Below are positions 11,101-21,284 of a stretch of 64,000 nucleotides of DNA, piece by piece. Origin of the DNA: Entamoeba invadens IP1 (Eukaryota > Evosea > Mastigamoebida > Endamoebidae); NCBI RefSeq assembly GCF_000330505.1, contig NW_004191777.1:339493-403492 (forward strand), in the 5' to 3' direction. Under the pieces are notes generated by a model. The model had not been told where the DNA came from, searched no databases, and saw nothing but the letters and a program-made list of their open reading frames with translations. A program made the position numbers and the translations under genes. The stretch's first letter is position 1. Each line of letters opens with the position of its first letter.

Positions 11101-12036
11101 GAAATGAAAACAGTAACTTTGACGCGTTCTCTGCTGTTAATTTGCGAGAAGAAACTAAACTGAACCACACCATCTCTGAAAATTTAGTTCCTCCAATTAC
11201 ATTCTTCATTCCTCTTGAAGCAACTTCACCGTCGAATTTTGTGTTAATGTCGGACCCAAGTGAAGTTGCAAGACAGCTCACCTTAGTCATTTCGAATCTC
11301 TACCAAAAAATCGAGAAACAACAGTTCTTCAACAAAGCGTGGTCTAACGAGAAGCTTGCGCCACAGGCAATGGACTTAATTCGTGTCATGCGTTACACTG
11401 AAGAAATCTCCGACTGGATTGTCACCATCATTTTGTTGATGTTCTCTGCCGAGAATAGAGTCAAGGCTGCAATTCGATTCATCCAAATAGCAGACTACCT
11501 TAATAAATTGAACAACTTTCAACTCCTCTATGGCATCATCCAGGCGTTTGATCAGAAGTCGAAGATATGGAGTTTGAAGTTACTTGACTCCATTCCGTCC
11601 AAGTTCGTCAAGATGTTTTCGTCTCTTTCTAAAGTTGTGAATGAGAAGAACGACTTCAAAAACTACCGACAAATCATTTCAAAGTGCAATGAACCGTGTA
11701 TTCCTTTGTTGTTTGTTATTTTTATTAATTGCAATAAGTGAAGAACTCAATGACTCATCATATAGACCAGTTGTGTTAAAAGATCTTGAAAAGATTCATG
11801 ACAATGAACCGGATAAAGTGAAGCTTGGGAAGGTCGAAGTGATCAATGTAAAGAAGGCTGAGATGGTAGTTGACGAAGTTGAGAAATTCATGAAGCTGTA
11901 TTCGAGTACCTATCCATTCCCTGCAGTCGAGCCGTTTTCTACGTATCTGAAAGGAATAGAGAATATGGGGAGCAAGACGCGCAATGAAGTCACTTCGATG
12001 TGGACCAGGTTGTTGGACCAGAGTCTCGTTAATTGA
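8176..12036 (+). CDS. Large helical protein with C-terminal RasGEF domain
   Basis: Join 8176-8253, 8361-11710, 11766-12036; 1232 aa. The C-terminal about 230 residues form a Ras guanine-nucleotide exchange (CDC25-type) domain: DPSEVARQLT, the TEEISDWIVTIILL helix, IQIADYLNKLNNFQLL, and NYRQIISKCNEPCIP completed across the last intron by PVVLKDLEKIH. That continuity supports the 55-nt intron ending in TAG. The N-terminal exon (MQRLCERCQALVG) joins in phase to the main exon through a 107-nt GTTTGT...AAAATAG intron. Residues about 270-425 are a strongly charged coiled coil (EEERKRLEEQLQ type). The rest is helical with no recognised domain. It should activate a Ras/Rap-like GTPase; the target is unknown. 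The exon 1 assignment is less certain than the rest. Confidence 0.85.
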
Positions 12037-12177
12037 TTTCGCTTCGAGGAGTACATAACAGTTCTATAAATGAATTTTACACCGCCGTTCGTGTTCAAAT
12101 ATATCAATTTTTAATTCAAAAAGAACGCAATTAGCGAACTAAAGTAACGTAATAATAAATGACAATTCAATGGCGTG

Positions 12178-13053
12178 TTATTTTGTTGGCTCTCCAAAGT
12201 ACTCGTCACAACACTGATACACAGCATATACCTTTTCAACGGGTTGGGCGTGGGCAGCGGCTTCCCACTTCTCTGTACCAAAGTACATGAGAAGTTGATC
12301 GATGTCATAATTCAAATACGTCAGTGCAGTTTTGTATTGTTGTTGATTGACTGTTTTACTATATAACGGCAGACTTTGTTGCTGTTTTCCTCTGACGGAA
12401 ATCATCGAATACATCGCATTTGGGATCAGGGGATATTTTAAAGACACATCAAAGTATCTTGCAAGTAAATTGACGATATGAGCTAAGTCGCCATACACTT
12501 CATTCATCAATTCAAGCTCTTGGGAACCAATTCGTGTGGGGATCACAACGCCATTTAACAACAAAATGGGTTGGGCCAATTTTTCATCGGGGCGTTGTTT
12601 GAGGGAATAAATTTTCTTGAGTTGGGTGATCAACTCCTTCTTGAGCTGAACAACTTTGTTCTGAAGTTCGACGTGTTGTTTTTCTAAATCCTCTGCTATG
12701 GACAACACAGTCATCGAGGAGTCTAGCACTTTTTTCATTTGATCCTTTTGAACCTTTTCCATCTCTTCGACCGACTTCTTGAGCTTCTGCGACTCAGAGT
12801 CGATAAACACTCGAAGGTCGTCGTTCTGTTTTATCAACGTTTGCTTTTTGGTTTGGAGCTCAATGCGACGGAGTTGAAGTTCTTCCAGCCGTTGGAGCTT
12901 TTCAGGTAACGTGCTTCCGTCGGTTTTTTGCGTCAAAATCTTGGATATCTTTGTTTCGAGGTCGGCACATTCCGATTGGCGTGTGTTGATTAAGTTGCGA
13001 AGACGAATCAACTCCATGAGTTGGTCGTGGCTGCATGACATTTGGGGCTGCAT
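12178..13053 (-). CDS. UVRAG/Atg14-like subunit of a class III PI3-kinase complex
   Basis: 291 aa with no intron needed. A cysteine-containing N-terminus is followed by a long coiled coil (about residues 15-155), then a C-terminal domain with a pattern typical of the Atg14/UVRAG/Vps38 family: YGDLAHIVNLLARYFDVSL-KYPLIP, then ALTYLNYDIDQLL. Family members bind Vps30/Beclin and steer Vps34 lipid-kinase activity to autophagic or endosomal membranes. The start at 13053 is the only reasonable ATG before the coil. It is convergent with the RasGEF gene (141-bp spacer). I cannot decide between an Atg14-type and a Vps38-type role. PTEN and two myotubularins, which act on PI3-kinase products, lie elsewhere in this window. 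Confidence 0.75.
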   Translation of the reverse strand: MQPQMSCSHDQLMELIRLRNLINTRQSECADLETKISKILTQKTDGSTLPEKLQRLEELQLRRIELQTKKQTLIKQNDDLRVFIDSESQKLKKSVEEMEKVQKDQMKKVLDSSMTVLSIAEDLEKQHVELQNKVVQLKKELITQLKKIYSLKQRPDEKLAQPILLLNGVVIPTRIGSQELELMNEVYGDLAHIVNLLARYFDVSLKYPLIPNAMYSMISVRGKQQQSLPLYSKTVNQQQYKTALTYLNYDIDQLLMYFGTEKWEAAAHAQPVEKVYAVYQCCDEYFGEPTK

Positions 13054-13795
13054 CGATTGTGTGAAAGAATAGTTTTAATTTAGTTTTTCTTTTTGGACTG
13101 TTAATTGTTTCTCAGGCTCATTTATTGCATAACTGGCGGGAATGTTACCAGATCTTAATTATAATGTGTTATTTAAATTTTCCTATTTGTTATTAGTAAC
13201 AGAATATAGTTCTCCAGAATATAAATATTGTTAATTCAATCAAGATCATCATTGTTGTTTTAAAAATATATAGTTTCAACAGTCTTTAATTTCACTAAAA
13301 ATGCAAGTTGATGTGATAGAATTAATTTATAGTTATCATTTGTGTTACAAATAATACACTTGAGTTTTTCTTTGAATAAAGTGGTTTGATAAATACACTA
13401 TACAAAGCTGTACAATAAAGAAGTCTTAATAATAAAGACATCACAAGTTAATTCCGATGTTGATCAAACAATTTTATTCGAGTAGATGTTTTTTCTTCAA
13501 TTTATGTACTTGTTCAACCGAAATATCGTCAAAATACTTTTGTATTAATTGTTCACAGTTGTACATTAAAACATATATCATTTTCTATCAATTATAAAAT
13601 ATTGTTGAATTTTAGCAAATACAATTATAATTGTTACAACTTAATTTGGTACTTTAAGCGAGTCTGAAAATAGGTAAAACCGTCTTAACGAACTTTTACA
13701 CTTTGTTTTTGCATCGGGACTTGAAATTTAACAATATAAGTGACATAATTGCTTGGTTATGAAATATCATTATTCTCAAATTAAACAACAAAAAG
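13054..13795. other. AT-rich intergenic region
   Basis: Between the UVRAG-like gene and the tRNA. No supported ORF, repeat or RNA. Confidence 0.5.
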
Positions 13796-13866
13796 TGCAT
13801 TTGCCGGGACTCGAACCCGGATCTCCACCTTGGAAGGGTGGAATTCTGCCCTTAGACCACAAATGC
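13796..13866 (-). tRNA. tRNA-Gly (anticodon UCC)
   Basis: 71 nt on the minus strand. The acceptor stem is GCATTTG paired with CAAATGC, followed by A as discriminator base. The anticodon arm is CCACC-CTTCCAA-GGTGG, giving anticodon TCC (reads GGA). The T arm contains GGTTCGAGTCC (B box), and GTGGTCTAAGG fits the A-box/D-arm region. No intron. In Entamoeba most tRNA genes lie in tandem arrays; only one copy is visible here, 117 bp from an assembly gap. Confidence 0.95.
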
Positions 13867-13935
13867 TTCTTAAAATATTTAATAAATACCCATTTTCATT
13901 CTATAAATAGTAATTATTAATTATTGATTTATCAG

Positions 13936-14186
13936 TTGGCAATGATTATTGAAAATGGTAATAAAAGAAAGTTGTCCCAAGTCNNNNNNNNNNNNNNNNN
14001 NNNNNNNNNNNNNNNNNNNNNNNNNNNNNNNNNNNNNNNNNNNNNNNNNNNNNNNNNNNNNNNNNNNNNNNNNNNNNNNNNNNTGATGTTTTATTTTTCT
14101 TTGTCGACACAATTAAACCGATCTCTTCTGGTGTGAACTTCTCAACCACTCTCTTGTCTTCAATTAAAATAATCAATCATTGCCAA
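13936..14186. repeat. 12-bp inverted repeats flanking an assembly gap
   Basis: TTGGCAATGATT at 13936-13947 recurs as its exact reverse complement at 14175-14186, with the N run between. A palindromic or foldback element would explain why assembly failed here. A minus-strand open frame entering the gap from 14176 has protein-like text (RVVEKFTPEEIGLIV) but cannot be completed. Confidence 0.5.
13984..14083. other. Assembly gap (100 N)
   Basis: Run of exactly 100 N, a conventional scaffold gap of unknown true length. Confidence 0.99.
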
Positions 14187-14736
14187 TAGTGAATGTGCAA
14201 CATTTAGATTATTATATCTTCTTTGGATAGTCATTTAACTGAATCGTCTTTTTGCATCAAAAACTGGTTATAATTCATTGCGATTTTTAAAAACAATCTT
14301 TAATTTTTGTGTTTATATTTTGATTTTTCTTTAAAAACAAATTAACTCGATTTATAATTAATTTATAGTTATAGTTATTTTTTTTTGTAAACCAATAATT
14401 TATTTAACAACAATGAAACCATAGTAAAAATAAGTGTTTAGTTAAAACAGACAGACATTTTTTCCAGTTAATAGAAAAAGATTAATAAAATTAATTATAT
14501 AAATCACCAAAAAATAAATTGTTTACTAAACAAATAATTTTGTATTGAAACGACTCGTTTTTGATTTCTTGTTTTTAAATAATTCATGTTACTATGGCTA
14601 ATGATTGTTCAACTTTTTATATTTTTCATTCAAAAATGTTTGTATTTGAGTTTACAAATAACAAAATAAATATCTACTATATATTTGATAAACAATTGCT
14701 TTCCCAAAAAGTGAAAATTGTAACTTCAAACATCAA
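14187..14736. other. AT-rich intergenic region upstream of the TLDc gene
   Basis: No gene or repeat recognised. Confidence 0.5.
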
Positions 14737-15741
14737 ATGGATCGAAAAGTGTTGTTAGAAGTCAAAGACATCGATTTTGAAATCTCGGACCTTATCGTCC
14801 AAGCAAAGAAATACACCGAACACTACCTTGCTTCCAACTTAGCAGATGAATTCATACCAATTGCAAACGAGTCAACGGTTGACAAGATCACACGAATCGA
14901 AGGTACTCTCGACAGACTTTCGGAGACAAACTCAGTCCGCGAATTACTGATCAAAACAAGTTCTCTCATAGTCGATGAGATGTTTGATTTCATCGATTTA
15001 TTTAAAAGCGTAGTGTCAATTTGTGAAGATGAAGAGCCGCAAATTATTGCGTCCAACAACACTTTAGTATCACTTTTGCTCCAAACAGAACAAGAGAAGA
15101 CGGACGAAGAAATCGGAAAAAAGCCGACAAAGAAATCCGCGCTATTGCGAAAGTTGGAGTGGCGAAAAGATGAGATCAGAAAACTGGAAATGTGTGAAAA
15201 AGAACGCATTTCTTTTTCGGAGATCCAGCCCATACATCCCATGCTTTCACCAGACAACATTATGAAAATGGAAATGTGGTCCAAGCTCAAAGTAAAGAGT
15301 GTAGTCTTTGATTCCAATATAGACAACTGGAACAAAGACAACTCCGTCTTTTCTCAGAAGATAGTCGGTCTTCAAAATTTTTCCGTTTTTATCAAAGACG
15401 TTCAAGACAACATCTTTGGTGTTTTCATTCGAGAAAAAGTGACAAAGCGGAGTGGGTGGGTGACTGACAAAAATTCGTTTGTTTTCAAGTTAAAATCCAA
15501 TTCCAAGACAACCAGTGAGTGTTTCTTCGCCAACGAAGACTGTTTGCATATGTTTGCTGTCTTCGATGATGACAAAGAGGGGTTGTTTGCAGTTGGTGAT
15601 GGTCATGACATAGCAGTGAGGAAGAAAGGAATCGAAGGGAGTTATTGCTCACCAAAGTCTTTTCAATATACAAATGGTGGGGATCTATGTGGTGGAAAGT
15701 GGTTTGTCCCTTATCATATAGTAGTTCTTGATTACAAGTAA
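14737..15741 (+). CDS. TLDc-domain protein
   Basis: 334 aa, single exon. The N-terminal about 170 residues are helical and charged without a recognised domain. The C-terminal half (about 185-334) reads as a TLDc domain: a predicted strand-rich part with FSVFIKDVQDNIFGVFIRE, SFVFKLKSN, then LFAVGDGHDIAVRKKG and the terminal SYCSPKSFQYTNGG. TLDc proteins elsewhere are linked to oxidative-stress protection and V-ATPase interaction. Entamoeba has an expanded set with N-terminal coiled regions whose role is not known to me. The start at 14737 is the first ATG after AT-rich DNA. The domain call rests on pattern recognition. Confidence 0.75.
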   Translation: MDRKVLLEVKDIDFEISDLIVQAKKYTEHYLASNLADEFIPIANESTVDKITRIEGTLDRLSETNSVRELLIKTSSLIVDEMFDFIDLFKSVVSICEDEEPQIIASNNTLVSLLLQTEQEKTDEEIGKKPTKKSALLRKLEWRKDEIRKLEMCEKERISFSEIQPIHPMLSPDNIMKMEMWSKLKVKSVVFDSNIDNWNKDNSVFSQKIVGLQNFSVFIKDVQDNIFGVFIREKVTKRSGWVTDKNSFVFKLKSNSKTTSECFFANEDCLHMFAVFDDDKEGLFAVGDGHDIAVRKKGIEGSYCSPKSFQYTNGGDLCGGKWFVPYHIVVLDYK

Positions 15742-15863
15742 TTATAACCAAAGTATCTGTATTAAACGTATTGTATTTTAACATTTACAACAGTCTATAG
15801 AAATAGATAGAATTTTGAATAATAAAATCTCTTCTATTCTTGTATCAAAATAATACGAGTCAA

Positions 15864-16866
15864 TTAGATAAGGTCATACATCTGAAGAATATCCACTGGC
15901 ATGGCATATCGAGCATCAATTTTCCCAACAACATCCTCGTAAGCATTTAACAGAGTTAAACCAGCAATACCAAAATACGTATGATACACATCAGCACAAT
16001 CACCAGGTCGATCAGCAATTCCTCCATCCTCTAAATCTTGTGCTTTTAATATGAACGATATCAATTTGTCTTTCGAAATCCAATCGACAGTCCCTAATAT
16101 GCACATCGATGACAATACCCACCACGAATAACACACATCCGGTAACTTTTCTGGTCTTCCATTCAACCCACCAGTCTCCGTCTGTCTCTCTGCTAACCAC
16201 CAACTCAATTTTTCTTTTTGTAATACATCGAATCGATTTAACAATGCAAGACATGCGACACATGCGAACGTTTGGCCTGCGTGTGACTCTGCACCAGGAA
16301 CACATCCAAAGGCCCCATCAAAATTCATACAACGCACCAAATACTCTACGGCTTTGTCTTGATTTATCACATCCAATTTCCCAATCAGTTTCAACGTGAA
16401 GACTGCGCAATATGTAAACCTGTTATCGCCTTCTCCCCATTTGTCGGCCACAAAACTCCCATCCTCTTGTTGTCGTTCTTTAACAACTTTTTGTTAGCAC
16501 ACAATTCCTTAATTACACACTGATGAGTATGAAGAACAAACAATTGGCTACCTTATCAATCGGAATCAAATCACGCTTCCCTAATATGCACAACACTTGG
16601 ACAGCACTTAGAGTGTTGTATATATGTCCATCATACCCAATATTACCACCATACCCGCCAGTTTTCTCGTCGTAGCACCCCAACACAAATTTGGACAAGA
16701 CGTCTTTGTCCTCTTCTGTCACTTTGTTCAACATGTGCAACACCATCAACCCCCAGTACACCCCACACACTTTCAAATGAGACATGGTGATGGATTCAAT
16801 GTCTTCAGACGACTTCTCTTGCTGCTTCCGCACAAATGTGACGTGCTTCTCCCAGACGAACTCCAT
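15864..16866 (-). CDS. Rab geranylgeranyltransferase (type II) beta subunit
   Basis: Complement of join 15864-16486, 16542-16866; 315 aa. It transfers geranylgeranyl to C-terminal cysteines of Rab proteins together with an alpha subunit and REP. The protein follows the animal beta subunit nearly block for block: SGIYWGL-like region ([13 protein letters not shown]), [50 protein letters not shown] with Asp and Cys zinc ligands, and [20 protein letters not shown] with the zinc His. The 55-nt intron (GTTTGT...AAAAAG) restores [17 protein letters not shown]. The first true ATG is 16866; upstream codons GTG TTG are not used. Rab substrates in this window include the CC-ending Rab at 40653. Confidence 0.95.
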
Positions 16867-17186
16867 CAACACTACCTTTTACAGTTTTAGTTTTCGAGTA
16901 CATTTTATAATTGTATATTTTTTAGTTACTTTATAATATTTATATGGTTTATTTTTCACCCAGAATGATTTTTTCTTTTTATAAAATATAGTTTTTTAAT
17001 GATATATTTTCAGTACTTCTTTTTAAACATAATCAATGTTATATTTGATGTTTCCATTTCTTACATGATCTCGATATTAGTTGTAATAACAAAACTGTTC
17101 ATCAAATTCCTCAAATTTCGCGTTAAAAGTGTGTCAACCCCAACGAAAAAAGAATGAAACAAAAAACTGGAAAAGGCATAATAGTA
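16867..17186. promoter_or_regulatory. Shared upstream region of two divergent genes
   Basis: 320 bp between the oppositely oriented RabGGTase-beta and ARL1 genes must hold both promoters. I see no exact match to the GAAC or GTATTTAAA elements described in E. histolytica. Functional assignment is from position only. Confidence 0.35.
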
Positions 17187-17825
17187 ATGGGTTTGTTTAC
17201 ACTTTGTTCATTCACAATTTTTGACATGAAGGACAAATCTTGTCATGGTTTTCCTCCTTGTTTGGTCAGGAAGAAGTCCGTATATTGATATTAGGTTTGG
17301 ACGCTGCGGGGAAGACTACTATTTTATATCGTCTTCAATGTGGAAAAGTCATTCCGTCAATGCCTAGTTTGTTACTTATTACTATAGTTAATACTATATA
17401 GTTAATTGTTATAACAGAAAGCTATTGGGTTCAACATGGAAGTTGTTGAGTGCGAGAATGTGAAATTCAAAGTTTGGGATTTGGGAGGACAAAGCTCGTT
17501 GCGACCATATTGGAAATGTTACTACGAAAAGTGCAGCGCTATCATTTTTGTTGTGGACTCGACAGACAAGGAGCGACTTTCCATCGCTAAAGATGAACTC
17601 CACTCAATGCTTAGCGAACCTGAACTGAAAGAAACCATCATCGCAGTTTTCGCAAACAAACAAGACATGGCGGGCGCTTTAACTTCCGCAGAGATTTCCG
17701 ACAAATTAATGCTCCACACTATCAAGTCACACACTTGGAATATATTCAACACTAGTGCCATCACTGGAGCCGGTTTAGAGCCCGGATTGAAGTGGGTTGC
17801 CAACCAAATCAAGGCCAAACACTGA
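17187..17825 (+). CDS. ARL1-like small GTPase (Arf family)
   Basis: Join 17187-17190, 17232-17366, 17422-17825; 180 aa. The first exon is only ATG G. Splicing it over a 41-nt intron gives MGQILSWF followed by [12 protein letters not shown], restoring the myristoylated Gly2 and amphipathic helix of Arf/Arl proteins. G1 is GLDAAGKT, switch I has PTIGFN (completed by a 55-nt intron whose 3' end is AAAG, not the earlier CAG), G3 is WDLGGQ, G4 is NKQD, G5 region is TSA. The text [20 protein letters not shown] is closest to ARL1, which recruits golgins to the trans-Golgi. The alternative, a diverged Arf, is possible. Short introns near the start had hidden the N-terminus. Confidence 0.93.
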
Positions 17826-18208
17826 TGTATGAATGTTAATAACATTTTTATCAACGCTTGAAAATGTTATTCAGTATCTTCCGTTTTTGTTTTATGCAGA
17901 GTTTTTCTATTAATTTATCAATTATAATAATAATATTATATTATTATAATAAACATTTAGTAGTTACTTAATTATAATACTTTTGTATTTCATCTATATA
18001 ATATTTCTGAATTTATACAAAACAATTAAAAACATAAGAGTTTCCAATTAAATTTTTATAGTAAATTATAAAAAACGTATAGTAAAAATTGACATTTTTA
18101 GACACTAAAATAATAAAGATACTCTTTATTATTTTAGAGTAAATACACCAAAAATCAAAGGGAAAGACTAAAATAGAAAAAAAATATAAATGAACTGAAT
18201 ATTATATT
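17826..18208. other. AT-rich intergenic region
   Basis: Contains runs of TATTAT/ATAATA near 17925-17955 that can pair with each other. No gene seen. Confidence 0.5.
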
Positions 18209-19030
18209 ATGAAAGGACTTTTAATTGTTTTACTTTCGTTAAGTGTTTTGGCCGACGAGAGTTATTACCATTTCCGCCATGGGTGCATCATGCATAAAAG
18301 AATGATAAAGGTGCAGAAAAACACGAAAATATTGGAGGACCGGCTGGAGAAGATAAAACAAGTTGAGCGGAGGATCATGCACGAACTTGATTTGAACTAC
18401 GAGGACACGAAAATGGCGACGAAGAGAAAGGATAAAATTCTGTTGCAAAAAACGATTGACACATTGCAGAAACAGTTGAGAAAGGCTAGACAAACAAAAC
18501 TCGAGATATTACGAGCGTTAAGAAAACAGGCGGACTCCCTCACTGGTGTAGAGCGTGGGAGAATCATTCGAAAAAATCGATTGGAACAATACGTCGACTA
18601 TCACGGCACAAATATTGCAAAGGAATACCAAACCGCCAACCATAAAGTGTATCAACTCGAGGAGAAATACGCTTTAGAAACTGCAAAGAAGGCAGCGAAA
18701 ATTGCCGCAAACATCATTTTTGCAAAGGAAAAGAGTCTTCCAAAGGACAAACAGAGAGACCAAACGAAACTGAAGAAGTACATAAAGAAACATGCGAAGA
18801 AGGCGTATTTGAAAGCGTTCAGAATTGTCCAAAGATTCATCGAGAAAGAAACGTTGAGAGGACTTAGCATCAAAAGAGTCGAAGAGAATGTCAAAATCCA
18901 TACCGAAGAGTTGTTGAATGAGATGAAGGTTGGAGAAAAGATGTTGTTGCACCAAATCAAAATCACTGAGAAACTTGAAGGGAAAGCGGAGAAGAAGGCA
19001 GAGAAGAAAGAAGAGCAAAAAAGTAACTAA
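18209..19030 (+). CDS. Predicted secreted, highly charged helical protein
   Basis: 273 aa, single exon. A clean signal peptide (MKGLLIVLLSLSVLA, cleavage likely before DES) precedes a histidine-containing segment and then continuous Lys/Glu/Arg-rich helix to the C-terminus. There are no cysteine clusters and no KDEL-type retention signal; it ends EEQKSN. I recognise no family. It could be a lumenal or secreted coiled-coil protein. The start is the only ATG that gives the signal peptide. Confidence 0.75.
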   Translation: MKGLLIVLLSLSVLADESYYHFRHGCIMHKRMIKVQKNTKILEDRLEKIKQVERRIMHELDLNYEDTKMATKRKDKILLQKTIDTLQKQLRKARQTKLEILRALRKQADSLTGVERGRIIRKNRLEQYVDYHGTNIAKEYQTANHKVYQLEEKYALETAKKAAKIAANIIFAKEKSLPKDKQRDQTKLKKYIKKHAKKAYLKAFRIVQRFIEKETLRGLSIKRVEENVKIHTEELLNEMKVGEKMLLHQIKITEKLEGKAEKKAEKKEEQKSN

Positions 19031-19157
19031 AAAGTAACTCAAGTGGCTTGTTTGGGAGTAACTCGTTTTACTTCGTGTTTTGTGTACTTTTTCCTCTCTG
19101 TTTTTTTCTAGTAAAAATGCTAATAATAATAGTTTTATAAAGAACTTAAAAAATCAA

Positions 19158-20498
19158 ATGATCTTGTTGCTCCTTGTTACGACATTTGGGCATGTATTGG
19201 ACTTGAAAACACCGATAGACCCGGAGAAGATAAGCGAGTTTTATAGGTTTGAGGGATCGACACAAATTCTAAGCGATCGAATTATTTTGACGCCTGACGT
19301 GAACGACAAGTCGGGAAGACTCACATCACTCAGAGTTTGTTCTTTGTGACATTACAGACTAATAAGAATGAATTGTTATCAATACTTACAACACAGAGAA
19401 TCAAATCAAATGCATTCAAAGTAGAGATCGAACTGAATGTCTATACACAGAAGAGAATCATGGGAGACGGTGTTGGCATTTGGTTTACTAACACCCAAAT
19501 ATTTCAGGGAGAGGCCCATGGGGGTCCGACGGACTGGAAGGGATTTGCACTCTTCATAGACACATATGACAATGATAGAAACAAAGACACACCACTTGTT
19601 CTTGGGATTCAGAACAACAATGACAAGGTCTTTAAAGACGACAATGACGGGACTGATATCGCTAACGCAAAATGCACATTTAGAGAGCTTTCAAATAACA
19701 AAGACTTGAAAACAAAGGTGACGATCACATATTCCCAAAATACAATTAGTGTTACTTTGGAAAACAAGGACGCTAAAGTCGATTGTTTTACGACGGAAAA
19801 TATCAATTTGGAAGAACCGTTTTTGAGCTTCAGCGCAAAGACCGGGGGAGTGTCACAATTGTCGCAAATCTTTGGGGTGAGTGTCACTGAATTACCGCAA
19901 AACCAAGACACCCGTTCAAAAAAATACAAAGAACAAAATTTCAAACAAACAGACGAGAAAATCGATGAAGGCCTTCTCTTCAAGAATGAAAAAGATGAGG
20001 AACTGAAAATTAAGAACGGAGCGGAGGTGATCAATAAAAAGCTAGACGAGCTCAAAACAAGAGTCGAGGAAATAAGTAAAACAGCCAACATCAATAATGA
20101 GAAGTTTAATAACATCCACCAAACACTTATTAAGATGGTTGAGAAAGCTAAAAAGGGGTTTGTGTTCTTCGTTCTAATCAATTGTCTTCTATTTGAAAGT
20201 AATAAGGTATCTATCATAAATGAAAATGACAAAGAGTGAAGAGACTTTCGACGTGAATTTGTTGATAACACAATTTGATAACCTCCAAAAGTTTTACGAT
20301 TTGGTGTTGAGTGAGAGTAAAAGGACGATCGATGCTTCACAGAGACTGGTGAGGTACATACAGAGTCCGACTAGTCTCAAACAAGAAAGCCACATGTTGT
20401 TCTGGGGTATTGTGATTGTTGTACACATCGGCGTTGTGCTGGCACTCGCGTATCTTTACTATTTCAATCAACAGAAACAAAACAGGAAAAACTTGTAA
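19158..20498 (+). CDS. L-type lectin-like cargo receptor (ERGIC-53/VIP36 family)
   Basis: Join 19158-19334, 19397-20157, 20237-20498; 399 aa. Such membrane lectins bind N-glycoproteins and carry them between ER and Golgi. Signal peptide (MILLLLVTTFGHV), then a legume-lectin fold (about 15-245): MGDGVGIWFT, WKGFALFIDTYDND with Asp residues at the calcium/sugar site, LGIQNNND, CTFRELSNN, and FLSFSAKTGG. A coiled coil follows, then one transmembrane helix (about 365-388) and a short cytosolic tail NQQKQNRKNL. No clear KKxx or FF exit signal. The first intron is read as 62 nt ending ACACAG because this yields LTSLR-RIKSNAFKVEIEL; a 23-nt alternative is less plausible. The second intron is 79 nt. 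Confidence 0.88.
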
Positions 20499-20842
20499 GT
20501 TCTGTTATGTCTTTTATGGTTGTCTGTCTGTATATTCACCCATATTTTTATTTATAGTAAACCCCATTACTATAAATATGTAAAAAACAAATTCTATAAT
20601 TTATAATAAAAATTCTATTTAATATGGTATTTGTTTTGGAAAGGCTCAACACTTCAATTTTGATAAAAAATACACACGATTTGAGTTCAAATTGCCTTGT
20701 TTTTGAGCTAATATTTGATAACAAGTCCTAGTTATTTTTGGATTAGGGCTTGAAGCAACTCAATACACTCTCCAAAAGATAAAACCCACAATAGATGTGC
20801 TTGCAGCGCTCTTCTAAAACTGATTAATTCATAGAGTACTTT
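20499..20842. other. Intergenic region with a 10-bp inverted repeat
   Basis: ATTTATAGTA at 20550-20559 pairs with TACTATAAAT at 20568-20577 across an 8-nt loop, just after the lectin gene. It might act in 3' end formation; this is only positional. The rest is unremarkable. Confidence 0.4.
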
Positions 20843-21187
20843 ATGTCTAAAGACCCGTTTTACAGCGACAGACTCAAAGACGACGTGTATGAGTATCGGT
20901 TTGTCGCTCTTTTTATTGTTTTATGTTGAAAATTGACCTTATCGATTTTTGAGTGAAAAGTTGAGAATGTCGACTTTCCATTTTTGTGATTTGAAGCAAA
21001 TCAATAACACAAAAGGTTTGTGATACTCTCTGATGAAATGTTTAGTCATTTGCCACGAGACCGTTTGATGACCGAAGACGAGTGGAGGAAGTTAGGAGTT
21101 CAGCAGTCGGTTGGGTGGGAGCACTTTGACATCTTCAAACCGGAACCCAATGTTCTTCTTTTTAGAAGGAAGCGGAATGATGTATGA
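20843..21187 (+). CDS. CKS1-type cyclin-dependent kinase regulatory subunit
   Basis: Join 20843-20898, 21016-21187; 75 aa. It is a small gene split by a 117-nt intron, so neither exon alone stands out. Exon 1 gives MSKDPFYSDRLKDDVYEYR. Exon 2 gives FVILSDEMFSHLP, then LMTEDEWRKLGVQQSVGW, and HFDIFKPEPNVLLFRR. These match the Cks family fold, including the phosphate-binding surface residues and the HxPEPH-like hinge (here FKPEPN). Cks proteins bind CDKs and direct multisite phosphorylation in the cell cycle. Length agrees with the family (about 79 aa). The sequence GGTTTGT occurs at both exon edges, so splice choice depends on frame; the Arg codon is completed across the junction. Confidence 0.93.
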
Positions 21188-21284
21188 ATCCCCGACATAA
21201 TCCTCACCCCAGCAAATAACAAAATAATACTAAAACATTCTTTTCACTTTTTCTGTTTGTAGTTCTAAAAACTCGAAAACAGAA

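Noticed and set aside
11711..11738. 28-nt intron at the RasGEF 3' end (ending AATAAG)
   Set aside because: The next codon would be a stop in phase; extending to ATATAG at 11765 restores the RasGEF motif CIPLL-PVVLKDL.
19335..19357. 23-nt intron in the lectin gene (GTTTGT...ATTACAG)
   Set aside because: Too short for splicing and leaves an extra segment absent from L-type lectins; the 62-nt intron to ACACAG gives a better alignment.
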